Shown here: positions 48,335 to 62,000 of the stretch, piece after piece | Numbering within the stretch: the stretch's first letter is position 1 | Layout: every line of letters starts with the position of its first letter | NCBI GenBank assembly: GCA_012845835.1 | Contig: JABAKD010000009.1 | Coordinates: forward strand, 1,799,324-1,863,323 | Length of the DNA: 64,000 bases | Reading direction: 5' to 3' | Source of the DNA: Undaria pinnatifida | Taxonomy: Eukaryota; Sar; Phaeophyceae; Laminariales; Alariaceae | Translations under genes and position numbers: made by a program | Notes under the pieces: generated by a model | Seen by the model: only the letters and a program-made list of their open reading frames with translations | What the model was told of the DNA's origin: nothing | Databases searched by the model: none

Positions 48335-48660
48335 TATTAGACTATGCCCCCATTTTCAAAACCGGTTTTGATCCACTTGCCCGAGTTCGTGAATCGGTAC
48401 CTCATTGTAAATTTCCTTTCGTCTTCTTTGTTGGGGAGGGCTCATATCTAATCATTCCATCGCCGGTCGGTCGGCAAAAAAATGAAGGCAAAAGCGTTCA
48501 AGACCGGAAAGGGAAAAGGGGGATCACCCGCGCGAGGTAGTCCAAACCACCTACCGTAGCCACGATGAAAGTAGCTGAAACAACCAAAAAGCCGCGGACG
48601 TCCAGACCGTGTCTGGTTCAGAGAGGAACTGCTGTCGAAAGCCCAAAGCAATCCCGGTAA
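48335..48660. repeat. Family B repeat, unit 2 partner of 950-1300
   Basis: ACCGGTTTTGATCCACTTGC, GGTACCTCA, GGATCACCCGCGCGAGG and CCTACCGTAGCC occur in the same order as in unit 1. Its matching position shows that this insertion was present before the duplication. Confidence 0.6.
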
Positions 48661-49890
48661 CAACTACAAAACCAATTCCGCCATGTAGAATGTCACATGC
48701 TCAGTTACTACGATATACGGCAGTCTGTAGTCTAAAACCGACGCATGCAACTGACGCATGCAACTGCAAGGGTGCACCCGTTAATTTCAAAGCCTCCTTA
48801 CCTAAGAAACCGAGTTCGAAGTAAAACGAAAGCGCTATGTAATAAAAAATTCCCATGGCCTTGGGTAGACAACGAAAACACACACAAAGAAAAAAATAAT
48901 TGCATCCCGAAGATGTCGGGTTTAGCAGCCCCGTGTTTCCGCAGCCAATACAAATCAGCCGAGAAGAAAAATGACGACAAGAGGTGCAATGCCTAAATAC
49001 ATCTATCGTAACGTGCGCCCCCTTAGTTGTAGCACCGTCTAGAACACGAAGCCCAGCCCTCTAAATTTCGAAAACATTTGACCCCCGTGGAGTAGATGCG
49101 GCTGTCATTGAACTCCAGCGACACCGGAGAAAGCATGGTTTAGATGCATGTAATCCCGGTGTTTGAAATGCAAGAGGGGGGGCAAACTCTCGCCCTGAAA
49201 ACTCGATAGTTAAATACAGATTCATATATAATTACATTCCGGCCGACGCGCTCATGGGCTAGGCAGTACCGCTCATGCGGCATTAACACCAAAAATATAT
49301 TAAAGGTGTATCGGAAAAACCCTCACTCTACCCGCCCCGTCAGCCATACTTGGCGTTGCTTTCGTCGACAATTGCCCCTCCTTGCGTTGAACTTGTACGA
49401 CAAACATAGCACTCTTCCATACCGAGTTTAGCCCTCTCGGGCGCTGGGCTCAGTGATATGTTGATCAACAAACATTCCTTTGGTGGCTCAGAAACCAAAT
49501 ATACGGTACCCATGAACATCGCGAAGGCAACGCTTACAAAACTTGCTACGCTTGACCTTGTAGATCTTTGTCACCTGATCTTAAGCTGGACCCCTAGAAC
49601 CACATGACGGAGCAGGCGGTTCTTTTATGGTCTGGTTGGAGTTCCTCTCTCAAACGTAAACCGTTTCTGTAAATGGAGGTACGGCAACAATTTGTCGTGC
49701 TTAAATTGCAGTCCGATACACAACGAGTTGATAGCGGAGAACGTCGGGCCTCCTCCTGATGGAACTTGCTACAATCGAACCCCGCTTTACAGCATACCCT
49801 ACCCGCTATTGGCCCAACCCAAATACCATTGGGGGGCGTGGGGGGGACATCTCCAATTGGCACTCCACCGTACACCCTCGGCTCATGAGC
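48661..49890. other. Intergenic, downstream of the unit 2 gene
   Basis: No gene is recognised. A 14-bp tandem (ACGCATGCAACTG) lies at about 48741-48768. From 49330 to 49560 it aligns with 5000-5400 in unit 1. The part nearest the gene's stop may include its 3' untranslated region. Confidence 0.4.
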
Positions 49891-50079
49891 TCACGAACAC
49901 TCAGCGTAGCTTGGAGGGAACCTATGCTCTGTGGTTGATATCCTGCCATTGCTTGTCCCTGACCTTCCTCCCCTTGCTACCGATCGGCTAGAGCCGGAGA
50001 TCGAGCGCCTAGGTTGGTCTTGCGAGACTGGACGCCTGAAGAACGAGGGAGCGACATTCATCGGAGGTCTGCTTCCAAC
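49891..50079 (-). CDS. Last exon: Arg/Ser-rich tail ending PPSYAECS
   Basis: The exon has 63 codons including the stop. The acceptor is tcggtgcag before GTTGGAAGCAG. Phase is 0 after the exon ending IPP. SFFRRP, QDQPRRSISGSSRS and the end FPPSYAECS are shared with unit 1. PPxY is the binding motif of WW domains, including those of Nedd4-type ubiquitin ligases, and near the C-terminus of a membrane protein it often acts in endocytosis. That role is inference here. TGA at 49891-49893. Confidence 0.8.
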   Translation of the reverse strand, partial: VGSRPPMNVAPSFFRRPVSQDQPRRSISGSSRSVARGGRSGTSNGRISTTEHRFPPSYAECS

Positions 50080-53000
50080 CTGCACCGATGTGTGACCGAA
50101 AGATAATCCAAGATTGCGGGAACGAAGGTGGTGAAACGGGAGATGCAGTTGAAGTTTTTCCTGGTGACATCAGTTGTGAAGTTTTTCCTGGTACACCCGG
50201 TACGTAGGGTTAGATGCATATGCGCTGTTTGCTTGTGACAAAAGGATGGGGCATTTGTCAATGGGGGGGGGGGGCTGTTCGTGGGAACGGGATCTTGAGG
50301 CCGTAAGAAACGTCCCCCAACACGTGGCAAGGCCGGTTGTTCGCCTCCTTGTAGTTACGGAGTTGATCGTGTGTCAATTGTGGAAGCTCCTCCCTCCCGT
50401 GGGAAGGGTGGGAGTCCACCACCCTGTCGGCAGGGGGGGGCGCTCAGTTTTGTGCATGGCCATAAACCCTTGCATACGTACGATGCTGTGATGGAGCACG
50501 TCGAGTTTTCACCAACCAGGCTGATGTGGCACGGGGGGAGGTGCCTGACCCTGTGGCGAGGCGCGGTTTCCCCAACCTTGTGGTCCGATTCGTTGGGGCT
50601 TCTGGCGAAGACGGAAGCCTCCCACCACGTCATTGGGGTAAGGTTGCAGGTCTTCGCCCATTGGTGAAAGACTTGGAGTCGCCCACCTTGTGGCAAGGGG
50701 GAACGTTCACTTCCTGCTGGCAAGAGCGGGCTCCGCTGCCTTCGGTCGGGGGAGGTGTCCCCACTCCCTGTGGCAAGGAGAGATAAATTCCCCTATTTGT
50801 GGCAACGTGGTGGGGGGGGGGGGTCCCGAGCCTTGAAGAAAGAGGGGCTGGGGATTCTCACCTTTTGGCAAGAGAGCGAGGAGTTAGTCGCCTCTTCTGT
50901 CCACCCGAGTATTTAAACCATTTTCGGCATTCAATCGACTACAGTAACCCTTCCCTGCAGGCATAGCATCAACGGTGGTCGTTCAATACTGTAGTTTATC
51001 GCTGTCCCTTGCACCGTGAGGCATAAAGTTTTGCGCATTATTAGTAGTAAATTGTCGTCGTGCATCGACCTATCGAAAGTATGGCCCAAACGGAGCATAG
51101 GTTCTTAAAGGTAGTCGATGTTTTGTGTTTTTATTCGAACAACAGACCAGCCCAGTCAGCTCGATGTCCGGCATTGGTGTAGAGGCACGCAGAGGAAGAA
51201 CTATCGATACTCGCTAGGTCGTCAGTGGTGTCTCGACGGTTCACGCGTTTTTCCCTACATGAAACTGTCTTCCTGCCACAGCTATCTACAGAAAGCTCAT
51301 ATCGCCTTAACCGAGTCATCATCACAAAGCTGTCGCACATCGAACGCCACTTATCCACGTCTCCTCATTAACAGTAACTGCCAGTGACCGTCGTCTTGAG
51401 CTTCACAGCCATCGGCCAACATAGATGGGTACAGTGCGTTAATTTGTCGTCAAAATATTTGATATATTCATTTAAAGTGTAGCTGCTATACAAGAATGAA
51501 CAAATTATTTCACGTCTGTCGTCTAGCTCCAGTTGTGTATCATACACGACAAATGCCACGCTAGAGGGTGCACCGATTTGCTTTTGCAGCGGGTACCTCG
51601 CCTGAAGAGCACTTTGCCCCATCCAAAAACGATTTTGAACGAACCGTAAGCGCAACCTCGTTAATTCCTCCATAGCCTTCACATACACCAAATATTGTTG
51701 CAAAATATGTGGAACCTTCCAACGTGTCCTGAATATACCACACGTTATTTTTGCAAGGTAAGTCGAATCTCCCAACAACTTTGGGTTATGGGACCGCGTC
51801 ATTCAGACAATGGTTCAAAAAAAAGGGGCGTTACCGCTATGGTACCACGGATCATATGCTCGACACATTACGCACCCTCCCAGTGGTTATTCTCCATACC
51901 GACTCACCGTTGTCCCAGTAGTACCCTTCGCACCCGCCTACGTCCGATAGGTCGTTCAGGCATGGTGGTATTGTGTATCACATCTTACAGTCTGTTCATC
52001 TTTTCTGTGACAGTTCGTCTTTGCCCTATAACGCACGCAATGAAACTCCACGGTGTACGAGCCAGAGGCCATCCACAATATTATAGACTATGCTCACCTC
52101 TTTTATGACTTTACACCCCGTATATCTGATCCTAAAATTAATAAAGACGTTTCGAGTTCACTTATTATTGATCCATACCGAACACCTCCCCTCCAGCATA
52201 TATATGTTTTCTATTAAAATCATTGATTTGCAGTGCTTTCTTGATTTCTTGTTTGTCGAGGGCCATCGGTCAATAATGGAGATCCGACGAAGTCCTCAAT
52301 CACATCGCTGCCGTGTGTATATATATATATATATTTACTCTGGTTTCGAAATGCCCGCCCCTCCCCGTGAGTCGACACTTACCGGTGGGATGACGCGGAT
52401 GCTTCCACCCGAAAAATCAAGCTTGCCTCTCTTCCTGGAACTCCAGTAAGGCTTTTCCTCAGCGTCGGAAGCCCCCGTGCGTATCGAACTAGATCGCCGT
52501 TTTCTCGTCACTATTTCTTTCCCTTTCTTAAACGGCTGGGTAAAATCGCGACCTCTAGTCGCGGGCGTTCGAGCCTGGGCGGCAATGAAACACAGGCCCC
52601 AGGTTACCAGCAAGAGTTCTGATGGAAGAGATGGCGTGAGGCGTGAGGGAAAGAGGGGGGGGGTGCCGAGGCTGGATGAGTTTCCGCTGCTATTGCAGGC
52701 GTAGCGCGGTGATTCATGAGGCCCTCACTTGACGAGCTCTACACCTCACATCGCACGGTGGAGGTTGCACTCTTTAGGCCAACCCTTTACGCCTGGTTGA
52801 GCTCCTCAACCATTGTCAAACTATCGGCTATTTACAGCACGGCAGTTTCGAGTATATATCGGTTTAGGACGAGCACACATGTTGGTCGGGTTGCGCCAAC
52901 GAATACCGTCGAGGTCAAGTTTCGGGGATGATACATCGAGTTCTTGCGAGGAGCTCAGAAACGTCTCCTGCAATCCCTGCGTGGGATGGCTCCGTCCAAA

Positions 53001-56000
53001 AACATCGTACTCGAAAGCTCGGCCCGATAAACGCACCCATGCGCTATGTTTATCTAGAGAATGCTATTGTGAAATGCACTAATCAGTTTCAAATGGTCAT
53101 TTTGGTAACACCGTCAATGTTGATTGCCTAGTGTCATCCGTGAATGACCTACCCTAGGACGGGCCGAACAAAGGGTGTTTGGCGACGGCGAGTCTCTCGA
53201 GAGATCCTGCCATCAGAGGTTAAGGTATCTAAAGTACAGCAGTCATGTTGACACTCTGTTGAGTGGGACTTACCCCAGAATCCGCCCATGTTTCCAAGGA
53301 GGGTGCCGATGTCCAACGGGTTGATGTCGTTCAGTTCCGTCAGCGAATACGCACCCTGGGTGACGGTGAGATGTAGAAACCCTATCGCAAACGAGCTGCT
53401 GCCGTTCGTGACGTCGTCCCAATACTGCGAACGCGAGGGGTTGTAGACCCGGAGTGTGTGGAAAGTGTAGCGAGAATCGGTCGTTGAGCTTGAATGCACT
53501 TTTGGTCTGGTTAGAGGCAGCTCTTGTATCAGTTGTAGCGGCGTGATTGAACCGCCCTTTCAGGCTTCGGTCATGTCAGCTATGACTGTCTTTGATTGAT
53601 TCAAGAATTCGCGGCGCGTCATGTCACGCAAGAATGGAACCTGGGCAGGCAGGGATGGCGAAGTCACCGGCCCACTCTTGTCTAAATTGTTAAACATATG
53701 CCGCCCTTTCTCCTCCAAGATGTTAGCAGCATCCTCATCCTACATCCTCATCTTACATCCTCATTTATTTTATATTCTTATCGTACATCCTCATCTTACA
53801 TCTTCATCTCAACTCCTTATCTTAATTTTCATATTACATCCTAATGTTACATCCTCATGCCACATTCTAATCTTACATCCTCATGCCACATCCTAATCCT
53901 ACGTCCTCATCTTACGTCCTCATCTTACATCCTCATGTTACATCCTCATGTTACATCCTCATCTTACATCCTCATCATACATCCTCATCTTACATCCTCA
54001 TCTTACATCCTCATCTTACATCCTTATCTTACATCCTCATCTTACATCCTCATCTTACATCCTCGTCTTGTATCGTGGCTACGGTAGTGGGAGTTGAATT
54101 GGTCCATTTTTCACTGTTGGTCTTTGACCACTCTTTCAGGTAACTCCGATAACTCTGCACCCGCCATGAAAAAGACACTAGGCGATGTGTTTGGCGCGAA
54201 AATTATAAACCATTCCGTAGCGCTTATATGTGGCATAGGACTATATCACGAACGTTCAAGACGGCATAGCAATACGTGGGTTACGCGTGGGTTGGTTGTC
54301 GAGATACTTCCAAAATATATACCAAACAAAACGAGCCACCCACAGAACCCACGCCATCTCATGCAGTTAAAAACTAGTACTCGACTAGTAAAAAGGTGAC
54401 GAGTCAACAATAGGAATAGGATAGCTGAGGTTCGAGTAGCTACACCTCCAACAACAGGTGTAGTATCAGCGCCACGATCCGCACGCAACGTCTTGTCCAC
54501 GGACCACGGCCACAGTGGACCCACCCTGGTCCACGGGCTCGCCGAACCCCTCTATTTCAGCCTCAGCATTACTGAAGGCAAGCTCCTGCCCACGCTTGGG
54601 AGGTCTTATATCTGCGCGAAGATGACGAAGACACACCGTTGTGTGATGGGTGGAACGCCAATCCACCCGATCGCCTTACAAAAACGTCGCGACGTCGCCT
54701 GTTTTGCCAATGTTGAAGACATCCCTTCCGCTCGCTCAGAGCATCGATCGGTATTGACCACGCTGCGAGGGGTGAAGCCACAAAGCCATTTCCATATATA
54801 TCCTCGCATTCCCCGAAGCCCGTTTTGTGAATCATTATGTCGTCAGACCCCCGTATTTCACAAGTCCAAGTCGTCGTCCACGTTTCGAAAGGTTGGGTAA
54901 CGTCTTCGGAGTAAAAAAAAAGGCACGCTGCCGTCCAACTTGGAAAACGTAAGAGCCTTTCATCACCTTGTTAAAAGTTGAGGTAATCTACGTTTCCCGA
55001 TACGAACGTCATGTACTCGAGGAGGGGTATCTTCCGCCCGTGCGGTGTGTAACCATATGTATTCTAGGCTAATCGTGCATGTTTCGGAAAAATGTGGCAA
55101 CGGTACTTAAAATAGTGCAACGTTGGGTGTGGCAGAGCAGTGTCGGATACACCAAACAGTAGGATCGTGTCCGTGAAGCCAGCCGGTGCCAATGCAGAGG
55201 CACACCCCTTCTTCATAAATCCAAACTTCATGCCCTGCGTAATCACTTACGACATGGGCTTATCTCATGACCTATGGCGAACCCCTCCCAAAGCGGTACA
55301 GGATGCGTTCCCGTCACAGGAGTGCTTACCGTTTGTGTCAGTTCGACCTGGTCGCCCGTTGAAATAGTCAGGATGGGGTAACTTATTGCGGATGTACCTG
55401 AAAGAAAGTTCCTCGTGGTCTTGCCTATAGTCTGTGTATAGGTTGGCAAGGTGAGTAGATGGATGCAGCGGCAACGGCACGTTAGTTGAACCAGTGGTCA
55501 ATAATTGTAACTTGTCAAATCTCCGTGAATATTTCATCATAACAGCGTAGATGATTACCTTATGTCCTCTTGCTTTTCGACGCAAACTAACGTTGGAGCC
55601 AAACGATGAGTACATAATCTGCCTCATGAGACAATCCCGGTTGCGGAGGTACGCGACGGGTCCGACCTCTATCGTAGAGATGCTTTCTACGACAGGCGCA
55701 GAACAACACCTATCTAATTGTCGTACTTTTCATGAAAAGGTGAAATATGTATTTGGTCCTGTTTTTAGGTCGGTAGTCTTGGGGCAAATATGAGTTACAG
55801 ATATTTTAAAAATGAATATACACTCCAGCTGCTGGTGAGATCGAATTTTGTGTCGCAACTCATCTTTGCAAGCTGTGCGTGATACTCCGATCGCGCGTAT
55901 TACGGGTTGTGTGTCCTCATTACGGATATAGATCGGCGACTCCCCTTGCAACTACAGTGTAGCCACCAGGGTCAACAGGATGATTTTAGTCAGTGTGTGC

Positions 56001-59000
56001 GCGGAAACTACTAGACCCGTTTATGAGGGGGACAAAATCTGACATCTGTGGAAGGAAATGCATCAGTTTATCTAGTCAATCTTTTAAGTTGAATAAACGG
56101 TGAGGGGAGGGCAGAGTTTGAAGGACGTGGGGGCCTGATTTTGATCAGACGGGGAAGGGGGGGGGGAGTAAGGGGGGGGGGGGGGGCAGCTCAACTTGTG
56201 CGTGCAAACTATAAATCCTTTAGGGGGATGAATCTGACCGCTTCAAAAAGAATGCACCAGTTTATCATTGGGGGGGGAGGAGGGGGGGGGGGCAGGCGGA
56301 GCAGCTCAATCTAAGCGTGGAAACTATACACGCATTAAGGAGACGTATGTGACGGTTTTGAAAAGAACGCACCAGCTTCTCATGTATATCCTGTAAGTCG
56401 CACAACCAGTGAGTATTGGGCGGAGTGTTCGAGGGGGTTGGGGTGCGGTGGGTAGGTGGGGAGGTGCGGGGTGGGGAAGGGGGGGAGAGGGTTGAGGGGA
56501 GGGGGGGGGGTGCAGGGCTTTACGTCGCATATATGCAGGGGCTTGCTATGCGCGTGGTGCTAGGTCTAGGCAATGGTGCGGGTGGTGGGAAAGGAGGGAG
56601 CGTTGGGGGCGAGGTGGGGTGGGAATTCCAGCACCGGCGTAGATGGCTGTAAACGATAATGAGGTGATATCCAGGGCGTGGAAGTGTTTATCACTCTGTC
56701 GGACTTCGATATTAGTTGGGGCGTTTGAGCAAGAGAGAGCGCAGAAAAAAAGGACAAAAAAGAGGAAGGGGGGCGGGGAGGGGTTCAAGAGGTTCAGGTA
56801 ACATAATATTAAAACACACTCCAGCTGTGAGATCAAAGATTTGGTCGAAACTCCTTTTTGCGACATTGTGAATGATACTCAGATCGCGTGTATCATCATA
56901 TACGTAGGGGCTTGCTATACGCGCTGTGCTACATCTAGGCGATCGTGCGGGTGGCGGGGAAGGAAGGGGCGTTGGAGGAGCGGGAAGGCATGAATGAAAG
57001 CTACGTAATGGATGGCTAGAAAAATAATGACGTGATATCAATTGCGAAGACGTGTTTCTTACTCTGACCGATTTCGATTGTAAGTTGGGCGTTTGAACAA
57101 ACTGGACGGGGGAAAACAAAGGGGGGGGGGGGAAGGAGGGCGGAATATAGTTGGAGCTACGGCATGAATGGCTAGAACGATAATGAGATGATGTCAGTGT
57201 TTACTCCTCTGGTAGATATATATATATATATATTGGTGGGGCGTTTGAACAAGAGGCACCGGAGGGGGGGGGGAGATGGCATGGTTTTGTTGCGCGGAAT
57301 TATAGAACCTTAATGGGGACGAAATTCACGGTTGTAGCAGGAAGACATCCCTTTATATCACCTGCCTGGAACTGTTTATTGTTCTTAAGGTTTGATGTTA
57401 GATGTAGTATGCAACCCAGTCTTTAAGTATAGTAAACAACGTGTTAAATCTTCATGCTTTTTTATAAATAATTGTACATGGGTCGAAATATTGAATATTT
57501 TAATCGATAGGTACAATCATGTAGTTACCATTATTTTCTGACATCGCTAATTTTAAAAATGAGATACATGTTGCCAAACTAAACCAGGCGTGGTGGTGTG
57601 GTCATGCAATGTCACCGCCACGGAGCACGAGAGGGAGAAATGCGAATCGGTTAAATACATAGCACATGTCAAGGCCATATATCACTCGTACGCCCTCACC
57701 AGGTCAGTTTCAACATAGGTTTCACCGTCAAAGTCACTCCCTGGCGATACCACAACACGACGGTAGGGTACAGTCACGTACTCCGGGGTGGATTCGTTCC
57801 CCAGGAAGATTCCAACGACTTCGCTGTTTAGCGGCCGCAGACGAAAACGAAACACGGAGAGCATTGGGAATGGGCTGTGGTAGTTGGTTTAGGGTCGACA
57901 AGTCCCTACATGTGGGTTCCTAGGCTCCATCTACCAATGGAAACTCGGATGCCGTGCATTTCCCCGCCATCATCTGGCACAAAAATTGCTTTGCATTGAA
58001 TATACGACCAGTGCAACGTCCCAAGCTTGGAGTACTTGTAGTGCACGACATAGCTACCAGAAAGACGGTAAGCGTAAAGTATCGTGGTTTATCACGACGT
58101 CAACAATTTCAACATTATTATGGGTTAGGATTTCACAATATACGATGTTAGTGTTTGTGGATCCGTAACAATTGAAGCGACACGCCGTAGAGGGACACCG
58201 CTTGTCGGAATTCATCGACGTGAGAGGTACTGGAGTGGCTATACACCCCCGTTTTTATTCTTCCCTCACCAATATTCAACTTGTCGCAGTTGACCATTCT
58301 GAATTGTTTCTTCACGATCAAGCTTTCAATCACTGTCAACTGGTTACATGCTCCACTCCGCCATCAGCTTACCATCACCAACCTTCGCAGGTTACTGCGG
58401 AAAGTATTCCGACATCATCATTTCTAAAGATACACCAATACGAGAAAAGACGTTCGAACTTGTCAATAGCATTTTTGCCTAACGTCATGGCACGTATGTT
58501 GCCAGCCTGTGAAAGCGTCCGTCCTCAAGAGATTCACGATCAGAACGGAATCATCTCGGTGTACACAACAATTCAACGAGTACATCCTGGTGGAGTAACT
58601 GCTGTGGCCGTTGAGTCACTTGAATATAACTCAACAGTTAGTTGTAACCCAGAAACAGCTTGTTTGGGTCGACGTCCTGCACAAATGGACACGTCTTTGG
58701 AAAACTTCTGGTTTGTCCTACGGACTACAGGAACTCGGGCGTGTTTTTCGTACACGCCTATGTTAACTGGTCTCACCCACATCTGCAAACCCCACTGTTA
58801 ATCGTATCAAGTCGTCTAGGCCCAACGGACGCCTCTGTCTGGCGAGTAAGTACTGCGCATTCTACAACATCCGCGCTGCTTCAGTTCGTCTGAGACTCTA
58901 CGCTAACCATTGAATATGCCCGAGTCGTTGGGGTGTGAACTGTCAACTTTCCAACGAATTTCGAGCATATAAAGTGTGCGAGGAGCTACAACCTGGCCAC

Positions 59001-62000
59001 CGTGGTGGACGATTATCCAGCTGCTCTGACGTGAAACACAGCGTGAGTCCCGCCACTCATCCAAGATATCCGTTGAACTCCCAAAATTTAGCAGGTGGGG
59101 AAATCCGATTAGGCGGGACATGGCACAATGAAATTTCTGCGAAAAGAAACCGAGAAACTGCGAAACGCAATAGTGACGTCAAGCTGTACCGAATGCTCCC
59201 ATACTGGATAAGACCAAGCCAGAATGGTCTCGAAACCCGTGCTCGTACACACGCGTACTTCTGCCCATCTAAAAAAATCCGGGGAATGCGAGGAACGTTC
59301 TGAATGACTGAAATGTGCCGAGCATACCTGCCGGTCAGAGACGACAGCTTGGAACGATGTGGGTTTACCAATACCCCCTCAAATTCAAGTGTTACTGTTG
59401 CCGTAGATTACCTGTTTTCGCTGCCTCAAGTACACGCTCGCACTCACCGGTAACTTGTCTCTTCGAACGGGGCGAAACTCGAGTACCAGGCCATCTGCTT
59501 CAAGGGGCGCAAGACCGAGGCATTCGTGGGTATCCTGTCTCGTGCGTTGATACGATAATGACGGACAGTACCTCTCAACACGTTGCGCTGTAGCGTATGC
59601 AGCGGAAACAAGGCGTGTCTTCGAGTTAAGTTCCGCTTGCCACTTCGTCCGGACATTCAATCCCCAGGGAACGCCTTCCTTTGTCCCTTCTCTGTTTTAA
59701 ATTTGCTCCGGGACAGGGCTACGACCGGGAACCTTCGATGATGTAACACCCCTACTGCTCACGTCAGCAGTTGGTGCAACATACTCCAACACGAAGCGAT
59801 GTTGCCAGCATGCCGGCAAAATATGCACCGTCAACTGCTCAAGAAAGAATCGAAATTTCTGCTTATGACCAGTGTGTTCGAACTCATCGCCATCACGACG
59901 ATATCGGCGTCGTACAACTGGCCAGGGAAATATATGAAATTGTTCGCCAGTCGTTGTCCCAAGCCCTACGAGTTCAAACTCTGTCTCTCCTAGTGCTTCC
60001 CCCAATCCCGACGGGCTCGGGCGAGGCAGCGGTGACGCACGCAGGCATCCTCGTTAATTGTCGAAGCACAACATGAAGAGCACGGGCCGAAGGCCCTCCC
60101 ATGAATGTGGCAGGAGATTGACTATTTCACCCACCTCCTTATGACACCCTTCGACCTTTGAATATTTTATGTGTTTCGAGGTCTACCGCAGAGATACCAA
60201 GTTTGATGGGGGCTTGGACGGCCCTAGCTTTGTGGCAACGAATGGCTTCACTCACCCTGATTTCCGCAGACGGCTTCTTGAAGAAACTGCACCCGTCTTC
60301 GAACCCTTGCATATCCAAATCCGAAAGGCTGAATGCCACGCAGTTCGACCACTGATAGCAGTGGGACGGGTGGGCACGGAATCGAGCGATCAATGACCTA
60401 TTCACGGTTGTCATTTGAGTTTGAGGTTGGGATGGACAGGAAAGTCCAGCTCGTGGTTTTACGTCCTGCTAAGAACTGGTGTTTTGTTAATCTTGATGCT
60501 ATAAGAGATTTGAGGCACAGAGCTCCTGTGCCACCTGGGAGAGTGTTTGCAGGAACACTGGCCATAGCACAGCAGGGCATGGGAGTAGAGAGTTCTTGGT
60601 TCCATTCCCAGTAACATGTTTGTTGAGTACAAGTTTGCCACTGGATGCGACTCCTGAAACACTGGCGTGGGCAAGTAGTTAACTCCTACGCGGGGAATAG
60701 GACACTGGCACCAAGTGTCGCGTATAGCGATCATCGTCGTTACAAGTTCAAAGCACACAGCCCTTTTTGGTCGGGTAGTGCAAGTTTTTTTGGTGTACCG
60801 TTCGCCTTCAACATGCGGGTGAAAACCTCTGCCCTGCCAGATCGCCAACAAATGGATACTGCTGTATTCCAACGTCAGCCCATTTCTGTGACCACGACTC
60901 ATTATTTTCTACTTAAATTTTGTTGTACCATGCGAGTACGACAATGGGTTCGTGTCCGTGGCTCCTTGCCCGCCTGCGGTTTGCGCCCGGAGCGTAGCAG
61001 GTATAAAGATAAACCGTTATTTTCACGCAATGAACGCGAGACATTAAAACCGCTTTATATTCCCTCAACCATCGCTCAGACCCACATATATTCAGGTTTT
61101 GTTCGCAAACATAGCTTGAACGTCGGTGGTGTACTTGTGTCTGCGACAAAAAAAATAATGGCAATGGAGTCAACGTCAGTCTGTTCGCCAGAACTCGATA
61201 TTCGACCTTCTTGAACCAGTGCTGAAATAGGCTAGCGACTACAGTATTTGCTCGAAATAACCTCAGGTATAAATGTGAATGCTGGACAGCTTGTTAAGTT
61301 CGAATGCTGACATTTCCTAGATGTCTCTTTAGCGCGAGAGCTAGCAAACGACGCACAGACCTATTACAAACTCCACGAAACAGGCGTTTATCTCCAGAAG
61401 AAGAAACTGAACAACGAACATTATAGCAATGCGTCGATCACGCGTCACCGGCACTGGGACGACATTAGGCTGGCACTGACCTGGCTTGGAAACTTGATAT
61501 TCTCCGTTATGTTGAAGCAGGGGTCGTACACCACGGATCCTACACTTGCAACACATGTGCTGTCGTTCAGGTTTTTGTCACACCCTTGTCCTTCCCAAAA
61601 GCATACCTCTAAGGGTGGAAAGACGTACAAATCGTCCTGGCAGCAAACACGCGAGGGCGTAGGAGATGAACACGCAAGTCTACATTTTTTAGGCGTCAAG
61701 GTAGCCAACTGTACAGGGACTCTTGTTCTGTCATTTCCTGTTTTGTAGTGGCCGTGACTGAGGACCGCAGTCGTCGATCTTATTTACATCTCGCCAATGC
61801 AATCGATCTTATTTACATCTCGTCAATGCAAATAGACTGTGTATACCACATACCAGGCGGGCAACGGACATGCGCATGAAAAGAGACAACGATATCACAT
61901 TCCACGAAGGACACAAGGTACAAGTTTATCTACTGGTGCACCAATTTCAATTCTTTGGCCCGTCACCTAACGCCTTTGTAACTGGACATATATATTTGAA

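Noticed and set aside
55500-55627. Possible exon containing RRFDKLQLL
   Set aside because: It is similar to 11720-11800 (WRFDKLHIL) over a short stretch, but no shared splice borders were found. It is probably conserved intron upstream of the TIGK exon.
58573-58788. Possible exon with NIGVYEKHARVPVV on the minus strand
   Set aside because: An acceptor-like border is shared with unit 1 near 13115, but no common donor or frame could be found. The phases of the accepted exons already fit without it.
58172-58801. Plus-strand frame of 209 codons, one of the longest in the window
   Set aside because: It lies antisense in an intron of the unit 2 gene. The matching sequence in unit 1 (12577-12879) has the frame interrupted, and no motif is recognised.
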